The translations under genes were made by a program, and so were the position numbers. Below the pieces are notes generated by a model that saw only the letters and a list, made by a program, of their open reading frames with translations, was not told the origin of the DNA and searched no databases. Shown here in pieces: positions 55,285-63,555 of a stretch of DNA of 64,000 nt. This stretch comes from Rhodocyclaceae bacterium (GTDB lineage Bacteria > Pseudomonadota > Gammaproteobacteria > Burkholderiales > Rhodocyclaceae), in NCBI GenBank assembly GCA_016704145.1, contig JADJAS010000005.1:1-64000 (forward strand), read 5' to 3'. The number at the start of each line of letters is the position of its first letter. Positions within the stretch are counted from its first letter, which is position 1.

Positions 55285-56511
55285 TCAGTTGCCATGACGT
55301 TTGCGATAGTGTTCAAGGAAGCGCGCGATACGGCCGATAGCCTCGCGCAAGTCATCTTCGTGCGGCAGGAAGACCAATCTGAAGTGATCGGGGTTCGGCC
55401 AGTTGAAGCCGCTGCCCTGCACCAGCAGCACCTTTTCTTCCTGCAGCAGTTCCAGGATGAATTGCCGATCGTCCTCGATGGGATACACGGCCGGATCGAG
55501 GCGCGGGAACATGTAAAGCGTGGCTTTCGGCTTGACGCACGTGATGCCGGGGATCGCCGTAATCAGATCGTACGCCAGATCGCGCTGGCGACGCATGCGG
55601 CCGCCTTCCGCCACCAGATCATTGATGCTTTGATAGCCGCCAAGCGCCGTCTGGATCGCGTATTGGCCGGGAACATTGGCGCACAGGCGCATCGACGCGA
55701 GCATGGTCAGGCCCTCGACGTAGTCGGTGGCGGCCTTCTTGTCTCCCGAGACCACCATCCAGCCCGCCCGATAGCCGCAGCAGCGGTAATTCTTCGACAG
55801 CCCGTTGAAGGTGACGAACAACACGTCGTCGGCCAGCGAAGCGATCGAGGTATGCGTGGCGCCGTCGTAGAGCACCTTGTCGTACACCTCGTCGGCATAG
55901 ATGATCAGATCATGCCGGCGGGCCACGGCGATGATCTTCTGGAGCACTTCCGGCGGGTAGAGCGCGCCCGTCGGGTTGTTCGGGTTGATGATGACGATGG
56001 CGCGGGTATTCGGCGTGACCTTGCGCTCGATGTCCGCGATATCGGGCTGCCAGTCGCTCGCCTCATCGCAAAGGTAATGGACCGGCGTGCCGCCGGAAAG
56101 ACTGACCGCCGCCGTCCACAGAGGATAGTCGGGCGCGGGAACCAACACCTCGTCGCCGTTGTCGAGCAGCGCGTTCATGGCCATGACGATCAGTTCGGAA
56201 ACGCCATTGCCGAGGTAGATGTCCTCCAGCGTCACGCCCTTGATGCGCTTCTCCTGCGTGTAGTGCATCACGGCCTTGCGCGCCGAGAATATCCCCTTCG
56301 AATCCGTGTAGCCGGCGGAATTCGGCAGGTTGCGGATCATGTCCTGCTGGATTTCTTCCGGCGCGTCGAAACCGAACGACGCCAGGTTGCCGATGTTCAG
56401 CTTGATGATCTTGTGCCCTTCTTCCTCCATCTGCTTGGCGCGGTCGAGCACGGGACCGCGAATGTCGTAACAGACATTGGTGAGTTTGGCGGACTTCGAA
56501 ACGGGTTGCAT
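55285..56511 (-). CDS. alaC: Alanine-synthesising aminotransferase (AlaA/AlaC type)
   Basis: This 408-residue class I aminotransferase has NIGNLASFGFDAPEEIQQDM, IINPNNPTGALYPPEVLQKI, the aspartate in ADEVYDKVLYDG, and PLP Lys in FVTFNGLSKNYRCCGYRAGW. It transfers an amino group to pyruvate. As in many betaproteobacteria it precedes hom and thrC. The choice between AlaA and AlaC is uncertain; AlaA-like features (CCGYRAGWMV) are strong. Confidence 0.9.
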   Translation of the reverse strand: MQPVSKSAKLTNVCYDIRGPVLDRAKQMEEEGHKIIKLNIGNLASFGFDAPEEIQQDMIRNLPNSAGYTDSKGIFSARKAVMHYTQEKRIKGVTLEDIYLGNGVSELIVMAMNALLDNGDEVLVPAPDYPLWTAAVSLSGGTPVHYLCDEASDWQPDIADIERKVTPNTRAIVIINPNNPTGALYPPEVLQKIIAVARRHDLIIYADEVYDKVLYDGATHTSIASLADDVLFVTFNGLSKNYRCCGYRAGWMVVSGDKKAATDYVEGLTMLASMRLCANVPGQYAIQTALGGYQSINDLVAEGGRMRRQRDLAYDLITAIPGITCVKPKATLYMFPRLDPAVYPIEDDRQFILELLQEEKVLLVQGSGFNWPNPDHFRLVFLPHEDDLREAIGRIARFLEHYRKRHGN

Positions 56512-56633
56512 GTACGGCTCCAGTTCTGACCGGCTCCACCGGCCGAGAGGCCATCAGGGAAAAGGTATAATCCTACAGAAGCCCATGCAATGCCGCAATC
56601 GAGGTCATGGGCGCCAATTCTTCCAGTGCGCCG

Positions 56634-57017
56634 ATGAAACTTCATCTCACAGCTGCCGACGGACACTTCACCGTGACCGGCCATGCGCCCGGCCGCATTG
56701 ACATCAACGGCCGACGCCACCAGCGCAGCCTGTTGATCATGCCCGACCGCGTCGATGCCGACTGGGGGCCGGGGCCAACGGAAGCGCTCGCGGCCGAACA
56801 TCTGGCCGACCTTGCAGTCCGTCCCGGTATGGTCGCCGGCAAGGTGCTGCTGCTGGGTACCGGCAGTCGCCAGCGCTTTCCGCCCGCGTCCTGGCTGAAG
56901 CCCCTGATCGACCTCGGCATTGGTGTCGAAGTCATGGACACCGGTGCCGCCTGCCGTACCTACAATGTCCTCATGGCGGAAGGCCGGGACATCTGCGCCG
57001 CCCTGGTCGTCGAATAG
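56634..57017 (+). CDS. Mth938-like (DUF498) domain protein
   Basis: From ATG 56634 (MKLHLTAADGHFTVTGHAPG) the 127 residues match the Mth938/NDUFAF3 fold: INGRRHQRSLLIMPDRVDAD, GKVLLLGTGSRQRFPP and VEVMDTGAACRTYNVLMAEG. The biochemical role in bacteria is unknown. An ATG 27 bases upstream is in frame. Divergent from alaC. Confidence 0.85.
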   Translation: MKLHLTAADGHFTVTGHAPGRIDINGRRHQRSLLIMPDRVDADWGPGPTEALAAEHLADLAVRPGMVAGKVLLLGTGSRQRFPPASWLKPLIDLGIGVEVMDTGAACRTYNVLMAEGRDICAALVVE

Positions 57018-57028
57018 GGCAGCCGCCC

Positions 57029-57198
57029 AGATCCCGGTCGAAAACGATGGGCGCGTTGAGGCGATCCTTCAGATAGTTGAGGTCGCGTTTCAGGGTCGCC
57101 CAGGAAACGCCCAGTTTCTCCTGGAGTTCTTTTCGCGGAACGAACTGGCGCCCGGCCAGAATCTGGTCGATTTGAAAAATTCGTTCCATGCCGCTCAT
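57029..57198 (-). pseudogene. N-terminal fragment of a WYL-type HTH regulator
   Basis: From ATG 57198 the frame reads MSGMERIFQIDQILAGRQFV then LQEKLGVSWATLKRDLNYLK, the typical DeoR/HTH_11 head of WYL regulators. After DAPIVFDRDLGG-like sequence (NAPIVFDRDLGG) homology stops. The WYL ligand domain, about 250 residues, is missing, and the frame runs on into the Mth938-like gene from the other strand. A deletion removed the rest. Confidence 0.65.
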
Positions 57199-57401
57199 GC
57201 TGATCTCCGTTAAAGCTTGGGTGAAGTGGCGCTTCGGCGGGCACCTAGCGTAGCATGATGGCATGGAACCAAGGAGAACGCAGTTGGCTTGAGTCCAGCT
57301 TGCCCCCAGGGAGTGCTGAAGACCGGTGTGATAATAGGCCCTGTCTTGCCGCAGCCTCGCTTGCGCGCTAAGATTAGTCATCTAGATGACCATTACCTGC
57401 C

Positions 57402-57641
57402 ATGACCACCTGTACCGTCGCCGAAGCCAAGGCACATCTATCGGAACTGCTTGCTCGTGTAGAAAGCGGAGAGGAACTAACCATTACCCGGCGCGGCCGT
57501 CCAGTGGCGCAGCTGTCGCCGATTCGGCCAGCGCGGCGCTCGGCCGATTGGCCGGCTATTCGCGCTTTTCGGGAAACGACCGGGACCACAGGCACCGCCA
57601 CTGCCGAGCTGGTGCGCGCGGTGCGCGATGCTGGCTACTGA
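57402..57641 (+). CDS. vapB: Phd/YefM-family antitoxin
   Basis: This 79-residue protein begins MTTCTVAEAKAHLSELLARV, with EELTITRRGRPVAQLSPIRP, the Phd/YefM DNA-binding fold, and a C-terminal toxin-binding helix. It overlaps the PIN toxin start (TGATG). It neutralises the toxin and represses the operon. Confidence 0.85.
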   Translation: MTTCTVAEAKAHLSELLARVESGEELTITRRGRPVAQLSPIRPARRSADWPAIRAFRETTGTTGTATAELVRAVRDAGY

Positions 57642-58081
57642 TGCTCTACCTCGACACTGCGGTTGTCCTGACGTTATTCATCGACGAACCAACTTCGCGC
57701 CCGGTCGAGGATTGGCTGGCCGCCCGGCGGCAACCCTTGGCTTTCAGCGACTGGGGATTGACGGAATGCGCCTCGGCATTGGCGCTCAAGCAGCGGCGCG
57801 ATGGCATGGACGTGGCGCTCGCCAGGCGGTGTTTCGCTACCATCGCCGATTTCGTCCATGAGTCCTGCGATCTGATCGCCTGCGCTCCCCACCACCAGAC
57901 GGAGGCACAACGCTTGCTCAGCCGTTTCGATCTTCCCTTGCGCGCGGGCGATGCGCTGCACCTCGCAATCAGCCAGCATGCCGACGCAACGCTGGTGACT
58001 TACGACAGACTACTCGCCGTGAGCGCCAAAGTGCTTGGCGCCAAGGTGCGCAATCCGCTGGCGAGATCTGTCAAACCATGA
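57641..58081 (+). CDS. vapC: PIN-domain toxin VapC
   Basis: This 146-residue PIN RNase has acidic residues in LYLDTAVVLTLFIDE (first Asp), LTECASALALKQR (Glu), RAGDALHLAISQHADATLVT (Asp) and YDRL (Asp). It is probably an Mg-dependent nuclease for tRNA or rRNA. Its TGA lies inside the left target duplication of the IS1595 element, so the insertion left it intact. Confidence 0.85.
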   Translation: MLYLDTAVVLTLFIDEPTSRPVEDWLAARRQPLAFSDWGLTECASALALKQRRDGMDVALARRCFATIADFVHESCDLIACAPHHQTEAQRLLSRFDLPLRAGDALHLAISQHADATLVTYDRLLAVSAKVLGAKVRNPLARSVKP

Positions 58082-59126
58082 CCTGATTAGCCACAATATT
58101 CAGAAGGCTCATTTGGCGAGCCTGCCGGGGTGAAAAATGGGCGCGTCTTGTCCGAAGGGGATGCGCGATGGGGATCAACCGGGTGCAGTTTCAGAAGGGA
58201 TTGTCGATGGCGCAATTCATGGAGCGCTACGGGACGGAGGAGAAATGCCACGCTGCGGTTGTTGCGCTGCGCTGGCCGAATGGGTTCGTTTGCCCCGAAT
58301 GCAAAGACAGGCGCCATTACACGTTCGAGCGCAAGGGACTGCGGTACTGGCAATGTGCGTCGTGCCGGGAGCAGACGACGGTAATGTGCGGGACGGTGTT
58401 CGAGTCCACGAAGTTGCCGCTGACGACCTGGTTCCTGGCGATGCATCTGCTGACCCAGGCCAAGAACAATGTCTCGGCGCTGGAACTCAAGCGCCACCTC
58501 GGTGTGCGGTACAAGACCGCCTGGCTGCTCAAGCACAAGTTGATGCAGGTGATGAGCGAGCGGGAGGCGGATCGCCAACTGGATGGCCGGGTCGAGATCG
58601 ACGATGCCTACCTGGGCGGCGAACTGCCTGGCGGAAAGAGCGGGCGCGGTTCGGAGAACAAGGTATCGTTCATTGCCGCCGTGCAGACCACCGAGACCGG
58701 CAACCCACTGAAGGTCTGCCTGAAGAAGCTGGAATTCACCAAGGAGGCGATCACCGACTGGGCGAAGACGGCACTGTCCGCATCGGTCCACGTGGTGTCG
58801 GATGGTCTGTGGTGCTTCCGCGCCGTCACCGCGGCCGGCGCCACCCAGGAGCGCATTGTTACTGGTGGCGGCCCCGCCTGCGTCAAGCTGGAGCAATTCC
58901 GCGCAGTGAATACCTTCCTCGGCAATCTCAAGACCGCCTACTCGGGTACCTACCATGCCTTCGATTTCGCTAAGTATGCGCATCGGTATCTTGCTGAAGT
59001 CCAGTATCGGTTCAATCGCCGGTTCGATCTGTCGTCTATCCTGAAGCGCCTCTTGGTTGCTGCCGTGGCTACCACGGCTCGTCCCGAGCGATTCTTGCGC
59101 GCGGCTGAACATTGTGGCTAATCAGG
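58082..59126 (+). mobile_element. IS1595-family insertion sequence with 8-bp target duplication
   Basis: The element is 1,045 bp. Inverted repeats of 22 bases, CCTGATTAGCCACAATATTC on the left, match the right end with one mismatch (GTTC). Direct repeats AACCATGA at 58074-58081 and 59127-59134 are the 8-bp duplications expected for this family. One intact transposase is inside. Confidence 0.92.
58168..59121 (+). CDS. IS1595-family transposase (ISXO2-like)
   Basis: This 317-residue protein has a zinc ribbon near residue 35 (FVCPECKDRRHYTFERKGLR with WQCASCREQT), then the ISXO2-like DDE domain: Asp in DGRVEIDDAYLGGE, Asp in VHVVSDGLWCFRAVT, and the end GTYHAFDFAKYAHRYLAEVQ with a final acidic residue. 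The start could also be ATG 58207. Intact, so the IS may still move. Confidence 0.92.
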   Translation: MGINRVQFQKGLSMAQFMERYGTEEKCHAAVVALRWPNGFVCPECKDRRHYTFERKGLRYWQCASCREQTTVMCGTVFESTKLPLTTWFLAMHLLTQAKNNVSALELKRHLGVRYKTAWLLKHKLMQVMSEREADRQLDGRVEIDDAYLGGELPGGKSGRGSENKVSFIAAVQTTETGNPLKVCLKKLEFTKEAITDWAKTALSASVHVVSDGLWCFRAVTAAGATQERIVTGGGPACVKLEQFRAVNTFLGNLKTAYSGTYHAFDFAKYAHRYLAEVQYRFNRRFDLSSILKRLLVAAVATTARPERFLRAAEHCG

Positions 59127-59130
59127 AACC

Positions 59131-59592
59131 ATGAACACACTGCCCAGCCCCGAAGTCTCCATCATCATCCCCCCCTACAACGAGGAAGTCGCTCTGCCGG
59201 CGCCGATCGCGCGCCTGTATCCGGCCCTGGATGCGTTGAACGCCTCGTACGAGGTCGTCTTCATCAACGATGGCAGCCCCGCGACCGTTCGGCCGCCGTG
59301 CTGCGCGAGCAGTGGCAGCGGCGAACCTATCAAGCTGATCGACGGCGGCCATCAAATGCGCTCCTTCACCTACGTCAGCGACGGCATCGACGCGCTGATG
59401 AAGATCGTCGAGACAATCGGGGGCGAGTACTACGGCGAGGGCCACCAGGACACCCAGCACCGCGTGCCGAAGATCGACGACACCATGCGCGATCTCGACT
59501 GGGCGCCAAACGTGGTCTTCGAGGACGCGTTGCGCGGCATCTTCGAGGCCTATCGTGGCGACGTTACCGCCGCTTGCGAATTGATGGATTGA
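59131..59592 (+). pseudogene. arnC-arnA deletion remnant
   Basis: The first 50 codons (MNTLPSPEVSIIIPPYNEEV ... SYEVVFINDGS) are the N-terminus of ArnC, the undecaprenyl-phosphate Ara4FN transferase. RDRSAAVLREQWQRR follows in another frame. From EPIKLIDGGHQMRSFTY to the end (GEGHQDTQHRVPKIDDTMRD) the sequence is the C-terminus of ArnA, the UDP-glucuronate decarboxylase. A deletion of at least about 2.5 kb joined them; one frame stays open. No activity is expected. It overlaps arnD (TGATG). Confidence 0.8.
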
Positions 59593-60515
59593 TGCCAAGA
59601 CTTGCACTAAAGGTAGACGCGGACACCTATCGCGGCACGCTCATCGGCGTGCCTCGCCTCGTCGAGTTGCTGCGTCGCGAAAAGGCCGGCGCGACCTTTC
59701 TTTTCTCACTGGGCCCCGATCACACTGGCCGCGCCATCAAGCGCGTGTTTCGGCCCGGCTTCTTCGGCAAGGTATCGCGCACCTCGGTGGTCAGCCATTA
59801 CGGCGTCAAGACACTGATGTACGGCACATTGCTGCCGGGGCCGGACATCGGCCGGTGCTGCCTCGACATCCTGCTCGGCACGCGCGACGCCGAATTCGAG
59901 GTCGGCATCCATTGCTGGGACCACATCCGGTGGCAGGACGGTGTCGAGAAGGCCGACGCCAATTGGACCGAGCGCGAAATGCGGCGCGCCATCGAGCGCC
60001 ACGAGGAAATCTTTGGCGAAATCCCTCATGTCCACGGCGCCGCCGGCTGGCAGATGAACCCACATGCCCTGCGCCTGACACAACGGTTCGGCTTCGCCTA
60101 CGCCTCCGATTGTCGCGGCACGACGCCCTTCGTGCCGGTTTGGAACGGCGAACCGATTCACTGCCCGCAACTGCCGACCACGCTACCGACGCTCGACGAA
60201 CTGATCGGCCTCGAAGGCACCACCGAGGAAAACGTGCACGAGCGCCTGCTCGCGCTCACCGCGACGCCGCGCGACCATATCTTTACGCTGCACGCCGAAC
60301 TCGAAGGCATGAAGCTGCTCCGCGTGCTGGAACGGCTGCTGGCCGGCTGGCGGGAACAAGGTTACGACATTGTCGCCATGAATGACGTTGCCAATCGGCT
60401 CAACGTGGCCGCGCTGCCTCGCTGCGAGATCGTGCGCGGTGAAATCCCCGGCCGGTCCGGTACGCTGATGTTGCAAGGCCCAAAATTTCTCTCCGATTGG
60501 AAGGAAGCCGCATGA
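59592..60515 (+). CDS. arnD: 4-deoxy-4-formamido-arabinose-phosphoundecaprenol deformylase
   Basis: This 307-residue polysaccharide-deacetylase-type enzyme starts MPRLALKVDADTYRGTLIGV (the metal-binding D-A-D). EVGIHCWDHIRWQDGVEKAD has the zinc His pair; HVHGAAGWQMNPHALRL and ITLHAELEGMKL-type ends (FTLHAELEG) fit ArnD. It deformylates the Ara4FN lipid for lipid A modification. Without arnA and arnC it has no substrate unless other copies exist. Confidence 0.9.
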   Translation: MPRLALKVDADTYRGTLIGVPRLVELLRREKAGATFLFSLGPDHTGRAIKRVFRPGFFGKVSRTSVVSHYGVKTLMYGTLLPGPDIGRCCLDILLGTRDAEFEVGIHCWDHIRWQDGVEKADANWTEREMRRAIERHEEIFGEIPHVHGAAGWQMNPHALRLTQRFGFAYASDCRGTTPFVPVWNGEPIHCPQLPTTLPTLDELIGLEGTTEENVHERLLALTATPRDHIFTLHAELEGMKLLRVLERLLAGWREQGYDIVAMNDVANRLNVAALPRCEIVRGEIPGRSGTLMLQGPKFLSDWKEAA

Positions 60516-60985
60516 CCGCATCCGTCGTTGGCCTCAAGGTACCGGAGTTCATACTGCCCGGTACGGGCGGCGAATTCAAACTGTCGGGCCACGCCGGCAA
60601 ACCCTTGGTGCTCTACTTCTATCCCAGGGACAACACCCCCGGATGCACCACGGAGGCCGGACAGTTCCGCGACCTGCACTCCGAGTTCGTCCGATTCGGC
60701 TGCGCCGTGTACGGCATCTCCCGTGACAACATCAAGTCTCACGAAGGCTTCAAGGCCAAGCTCGGCTTGCCCTTCGATCTGCTCTCCGATACGGACGAAA
60801 TGGCCTGTGCCCTGTTCGACGTCATTCGCAAGAAAAAGCTGTACGGCAAGGACGTGCGCGGCATCGAGCGCAGCAGCTTCCTGATCGACGCCGATGGCTA
60901 TCTGGCGCGTGAATGGCGCGGCGTCAAGGTCGACGGTCACGCCGCCGAAGTACTCAAGGCTGTCGGACAGCTGCAACAGCCATGA
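60512..60985 (+). CDS. bcp: Thioredoxin-dependent peroxiredoxin (Bcp/PrxQ)
   Basis: This 157-residue protein starts at ATG 60512 (ATGA overlap with arnD). The peroxidatic Cys is in YFYPRDNTPGCTTEAGQFRD; PFDLLSDTDEMACALFDVIR follows. A resolving Cys at the usual CxxxxC position is absent (CTTEAG), so it is probably a one-Cys or atypical member. It reduces hydroperoxides. Confidence 0.93.
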   Translation: MTASVVGLKVPEFILPGTGGEFKLSGHAGKPLVLYFYPRDNTPGCTTEAGQFRDLHSEFVRFGCAVYGISRDNIKSHEGFKAKLGLPFDLLSDTDEMACALFDVIRKKKLYGKDVRGIERSSFLIDADGYLAREWRGVKVDGHAAEVLKAVGQLQQP

Positions 60986-62445
60986 ACACCAAACCCGTCA
61001 CCAAGCTGTTTGTGCTCGACACCAACGTTCTGATGCACGATCCGACCTGTCTTTACCGCTTCCAGGAGCATGACATCTTCCTGCCGATGATGACGCTCGA
61101 GGAACTGGACGCCAACAAGAAAGGCATGTCCGAGGTAGCGCGCAATGCCCGCCAGGCCAGCCGCCTGCTCGACGAGATCGTCTCGGGATGCGAGCACGCC
61201 ATCAAGCAGGGCATCGAACTGGCCGGGCCCTCCCACCAACTGGCTTCGGGCAAACTCCATCTCCAGACCGAGACGATGAACGGCGGCCTGCCGGCCTCGC
61301 TGCCGACCTCGCGTGGCGACAATCAGATCCTCGCGGTGCTGATCCACTTGCGCGATGCCCAGCCGAGACGGCACGTCATCCTCGTTTCCAAGGACATCAA
61401 CATGCGCATCAAGGCCCGGGCGCTGGGTCTGGAGGCGCAGGATTACTTCAACGACAAGGTGCTGGAGGACACCGACCTGCTGTATCCCGGCACGCTCGAA
61501 CTGCCCGCCGACTTCTGGGAAACGCACGGTCACGACATGAGATCGTGGAAGGAGGATGGCCGCACGCTGTATCGCGTCGGCGGCCCGCTGTGCCAGACCC
61601 TGCTGGCCAACCAGTTCCTTTACCTGGATGCGGGCCAGGACAAGCCATTCCAAAGCATCGTGCGGGAGAATGATGGCAAGATGGCCGTGTTGTCGACGCT
61701 GATCGACTACGGGCATGCCAAGAATGCCGTCTGGGGCATCACCGCCCGGAACCGCGAGCAGAACTTCGCCCTCAACCTGCTGATGGATCCGGAAATCGAC
61801 TTCGTCACCCTGCTCGGTCAGGCCGGCACGGGCAAGACGCTGCTGACGCTGGCCGCCGGCCTGACGCAAACGCTCGAAAGCAAACGCTACGCGGAGATCA
61901 TCATCACCCGGGTTACCGTGCCAGTCGGCGAGGACATCGGTTTTCTACCGGGCAGCGAGGAGGAGAAGATGACACCATGGATGGGCGCCATCGAGGACAA
62001 TCTGGAGGTGCTCAACAAGCCGGCGGATGGTGCCGAGAAGAGTGGCGGCAGCGCGACCAGCGCCGGGTTCGGCGGCACCCACGGCGGCCAATATGGCGGC
62101 GACTGGGGCCGCGCGGCGACCATGGACCTGATCAAGAGCCGCATCAGGATCAAGTCGCTCAATTTCATGCGCGGCCGCACCTTTCTCAGCAAGTTCCTGA
62201 TCATCGACGAGGCGCAGAACCTCACCCCCAAGCAGATGAAGACGCTGATCACGCGCGCCGGACCTGGCACCAAGGTGGTCTGCCTGGGCAATATCGCGCA
62301 GATCGACACCCCCTATCTGACCGAGGGCAGTTCGGGCATCACGTATGTGGTCGACCGATTCAAGGGCTGGCCGCACTCGGGCCACATCACCCTACAACGC
62401 GGCGAACGATCGCGTCTGGCCGAGCACGCCGCCGAAGTGTTGTAG
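60982..62445 (+). CDS. phoH2: PIN-PhoH fusion ATPase (YlaK/PhoH2 type)
   Basis: This 487-residue protein has an N-terminal PIN RNase domain (KLFVLDTNVLMHDPTCLYRF, ILVSKDINMRIKARALGLEA) and a C-terminal PhoH ATPase with Walker A LLGQAGTGKTLLTLAAGLTQ, IITRVTVPVGEDIGFLPGSE and Walker B FLIIDEAQNLTPKQMKTLIT. A Gly-rich insert (about 350-375) lies between. It is thought to be an RNA helicase/nuclease. It overlaps bcp by ATGA. Confidence 0.93.
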   Translation: MNTKPVTKLFVLDTNVLMHDPTCLYRFQEHDIFLPMMTLEELDANKKGMSEVARNARQASRLLDEIVSGCEHAIKQGIELAGPSHQLASGKLHLQTETMNGGLPASLPTSRGDNQILAVLIHLRDAQPRRHVILVSKDINMRIKARALGLEAQDYFNDKVLEDTDLLYPGTLELPADFWETHGHDMRSWKEDGRTLYRVGGPLCQTLLANQFLYLDAGQDKPFQSIVRENDGKMAVLSTLIDYGHAKNAVWGITARNREQNFALNLLMDPEIDFVTLLGQAGTGKTLLTLAAGLTQTLESKRYAEIIITRVTVPVGEDIGFLPGSEEEKMTPWMGAIEDNLEVLNKPADGAEKSGGSATSAGFGGTHGGQYGGDWGRAATMDLIKSRIRIKSLNFMRGRTFLSKFLIIDEAQNLTPKQMKTLITRAGPGTKVVCLGNIAQIDTPYLTEGSSGITYVVDRFKGWPHSGHITLQRGERSRLAEHAAEVL

Positions 62446-62457
62446 CGGCAGCGACAA

Positions 62458-62703
62458 CTAGCGCTTCGGCTTGCGCCCCGGCGCCGCGGGCGGAACATAG
62501 CCCGAGACCCGGCAAAGGATCTCCTCGACGGACTTGCCATCCTGGAAGCGCGTTACGCTACAGCAGGAGATTTGGCCGCTTGCCGATAGATCGGACAGCG
62601 AGTGACGCACCTTGGCCAGGCCGAGCCCAAGCGCCATGGCGATCTCGGCGTCGCGTACCTGGCCGTGCTTCTTGATGTGCTCGAGAATGGGCGAACTGTT
62701 CAC
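62458..62703 (-). CDS. Small winged-helix protein
   Basis: From GTG 62703 the 81 residues (MNSSPILEHIKKHGQVRDAE) form a short winged helix: IAMALGLGLAKVRHSLSDLS and a Cys pair (QISCCSVTRF). A Pro/Lys/Arg-rich tail follows. It lies 4 bases after infA and is probably co-transcribed with it. A transcription regulator of unknown target. Confidence 0.6.
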   Translation of the reverse strand: MNSSPILEHIKKHGQVRDAEIAMALGLGLAKVRHSLSDLSASGQISCCSVTRFQDGKSVEEILCRVSGYVPPAAPGRKPKR

Positions 62704-62707
62704 GGCT

Positions 62708-62968
62708 TCAACGCCGCCGGCGCGGGGCGGCGGTAACGGGGGGGCGGCCCTCGATGTGACGGAAGGTGATACGCCCCTTGCCGAGGTCGTAGGGTGACAT
62801 TTCGAGGGCAACGCGGTCTCCCGCGAGGATGCGGATGTGATGCTTGCGCATCTTGCCCGCGCTGTAGGCCACCAGATCGTGGCCATTGTCCAGCGTGACG
62901 CGATAGCGCGAATCGGGCAGCACTTCCATTACCACCCCGCTCAACTCGAGAAGTTCTTCCTTGGCCAC
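62708..62968 (-). CDS. infA: Translation initiation factor IF-1
   Basis: The start at GTG 62968 gives MAKEELLELSGVVMEVLPDS, the IF-1 OB fold, with AYSAGKMRKHHIRILAGDRV and EMSPYDLGKGRITFRH. An Arg/Pro tail (VTAAPRRRR) makes it 86 residues instead of 72. It binds the 30S A site during initiation. A stand-alone copy outside the ribosomal operon is common in betaproteobacteria. Confidence 0.93.
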   Translation of the reverse strand: MAKEELLELSGVVMEVLPDSRYRVTLDNGHDLVAYSAGKMRKHHIRILAGDRVALEMSPYDLGKGRITFRHIEGRPPVTAAPRRRR

Positions 62969-63000
62969 ACGCGCTCCCGAAAGGGTTATCAAAACAACAA

Positions 63001-63020
63001 AGCCCGGCTTGCGCCGGGCT
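63001..63020 (-). terminator. Terminator of the cold-shock gene
   Basis: On the minus strand AGCCCGG-CGCAAG-CCGGGCT is followed by TTGTTGTTTT, about 34 bases after the csp stop. Confidence 0.75.
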
Positions 63021-63053
63021 CGTCACGGCGACAGCGTGGCCATGCCGGACCGC

Positions 63054-63257
63054 CTATTCCGGGCGAATGTTCGACGCCTGCTTGCCCTTCGGGCCGCTCG
63101 TCACGTCGAAACTGACGCGCTGACCTTCCGCGAGGGTCTTGAAGCCTTGTCCCTGAATCGCGGAGAAGTGAGCGAAGAGATCGTCACCACCGCCATCGGG
63201 CGTGATGAAACCGAAACCCTTGGAATCGTTGAACCACTTGACTGTACCAATTGCCAT
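63054..63257 (-). CDS. cspA: Cold-shock protein CspA family
   Basis: This 67-residue protein begins MAIGTVKWFNDSKGFGFITP (RNP-1 KGFGFI) with DDLFAHFSAIQGQGFKTLAE (RNP-2-like FAHFS). It is a single-stranded RNA/DNA chaperone. The long upstream stretch (63258-63430) is probably its structured 5' leader. Confidence 0.96.
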   Translation of the reverse strand: MAIGTVKWFNDSKGFGFITPDGGGDDLFAHFSAIQGQGFKTLAEGQRVSFDVTSGPKGKQASNIRPE

Positions 63258-63555
63258 GTCTTGAATATCCATGAAAGAAACGAAAAAAAGGGGGCTGCCC
63301 CTGGTGGGACGAACATCAAGACAGCGGGATGATGAAGGGAAATTCCGCAGAAACGCGGATAAAGAACCAAACAGCAACGGCACTACTTGAGGATCGCGGC
63401 CGCTACTATGGGCCAAGCGAACCACAATTGCAAGCGCTTATTTTTCCATTGTACTTTCCGGCGCCACGCCGAGGGGTTCTGCCTTGCCGAAAACACTGTC
63501 CCGGTGCTGTAATCCTGGCGTGCCGCCACGGCTGACTTTCAGTCCATTCCCGATC
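63258..63555. other. Shared upstream region of cspA and pldA
   Basis: This 298-base gap separates divergent cspA and pldA. The cspA side is purine-rich and likely holds its long leader. I see no further gene and no strong promoter match. Confidence 0.4.
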
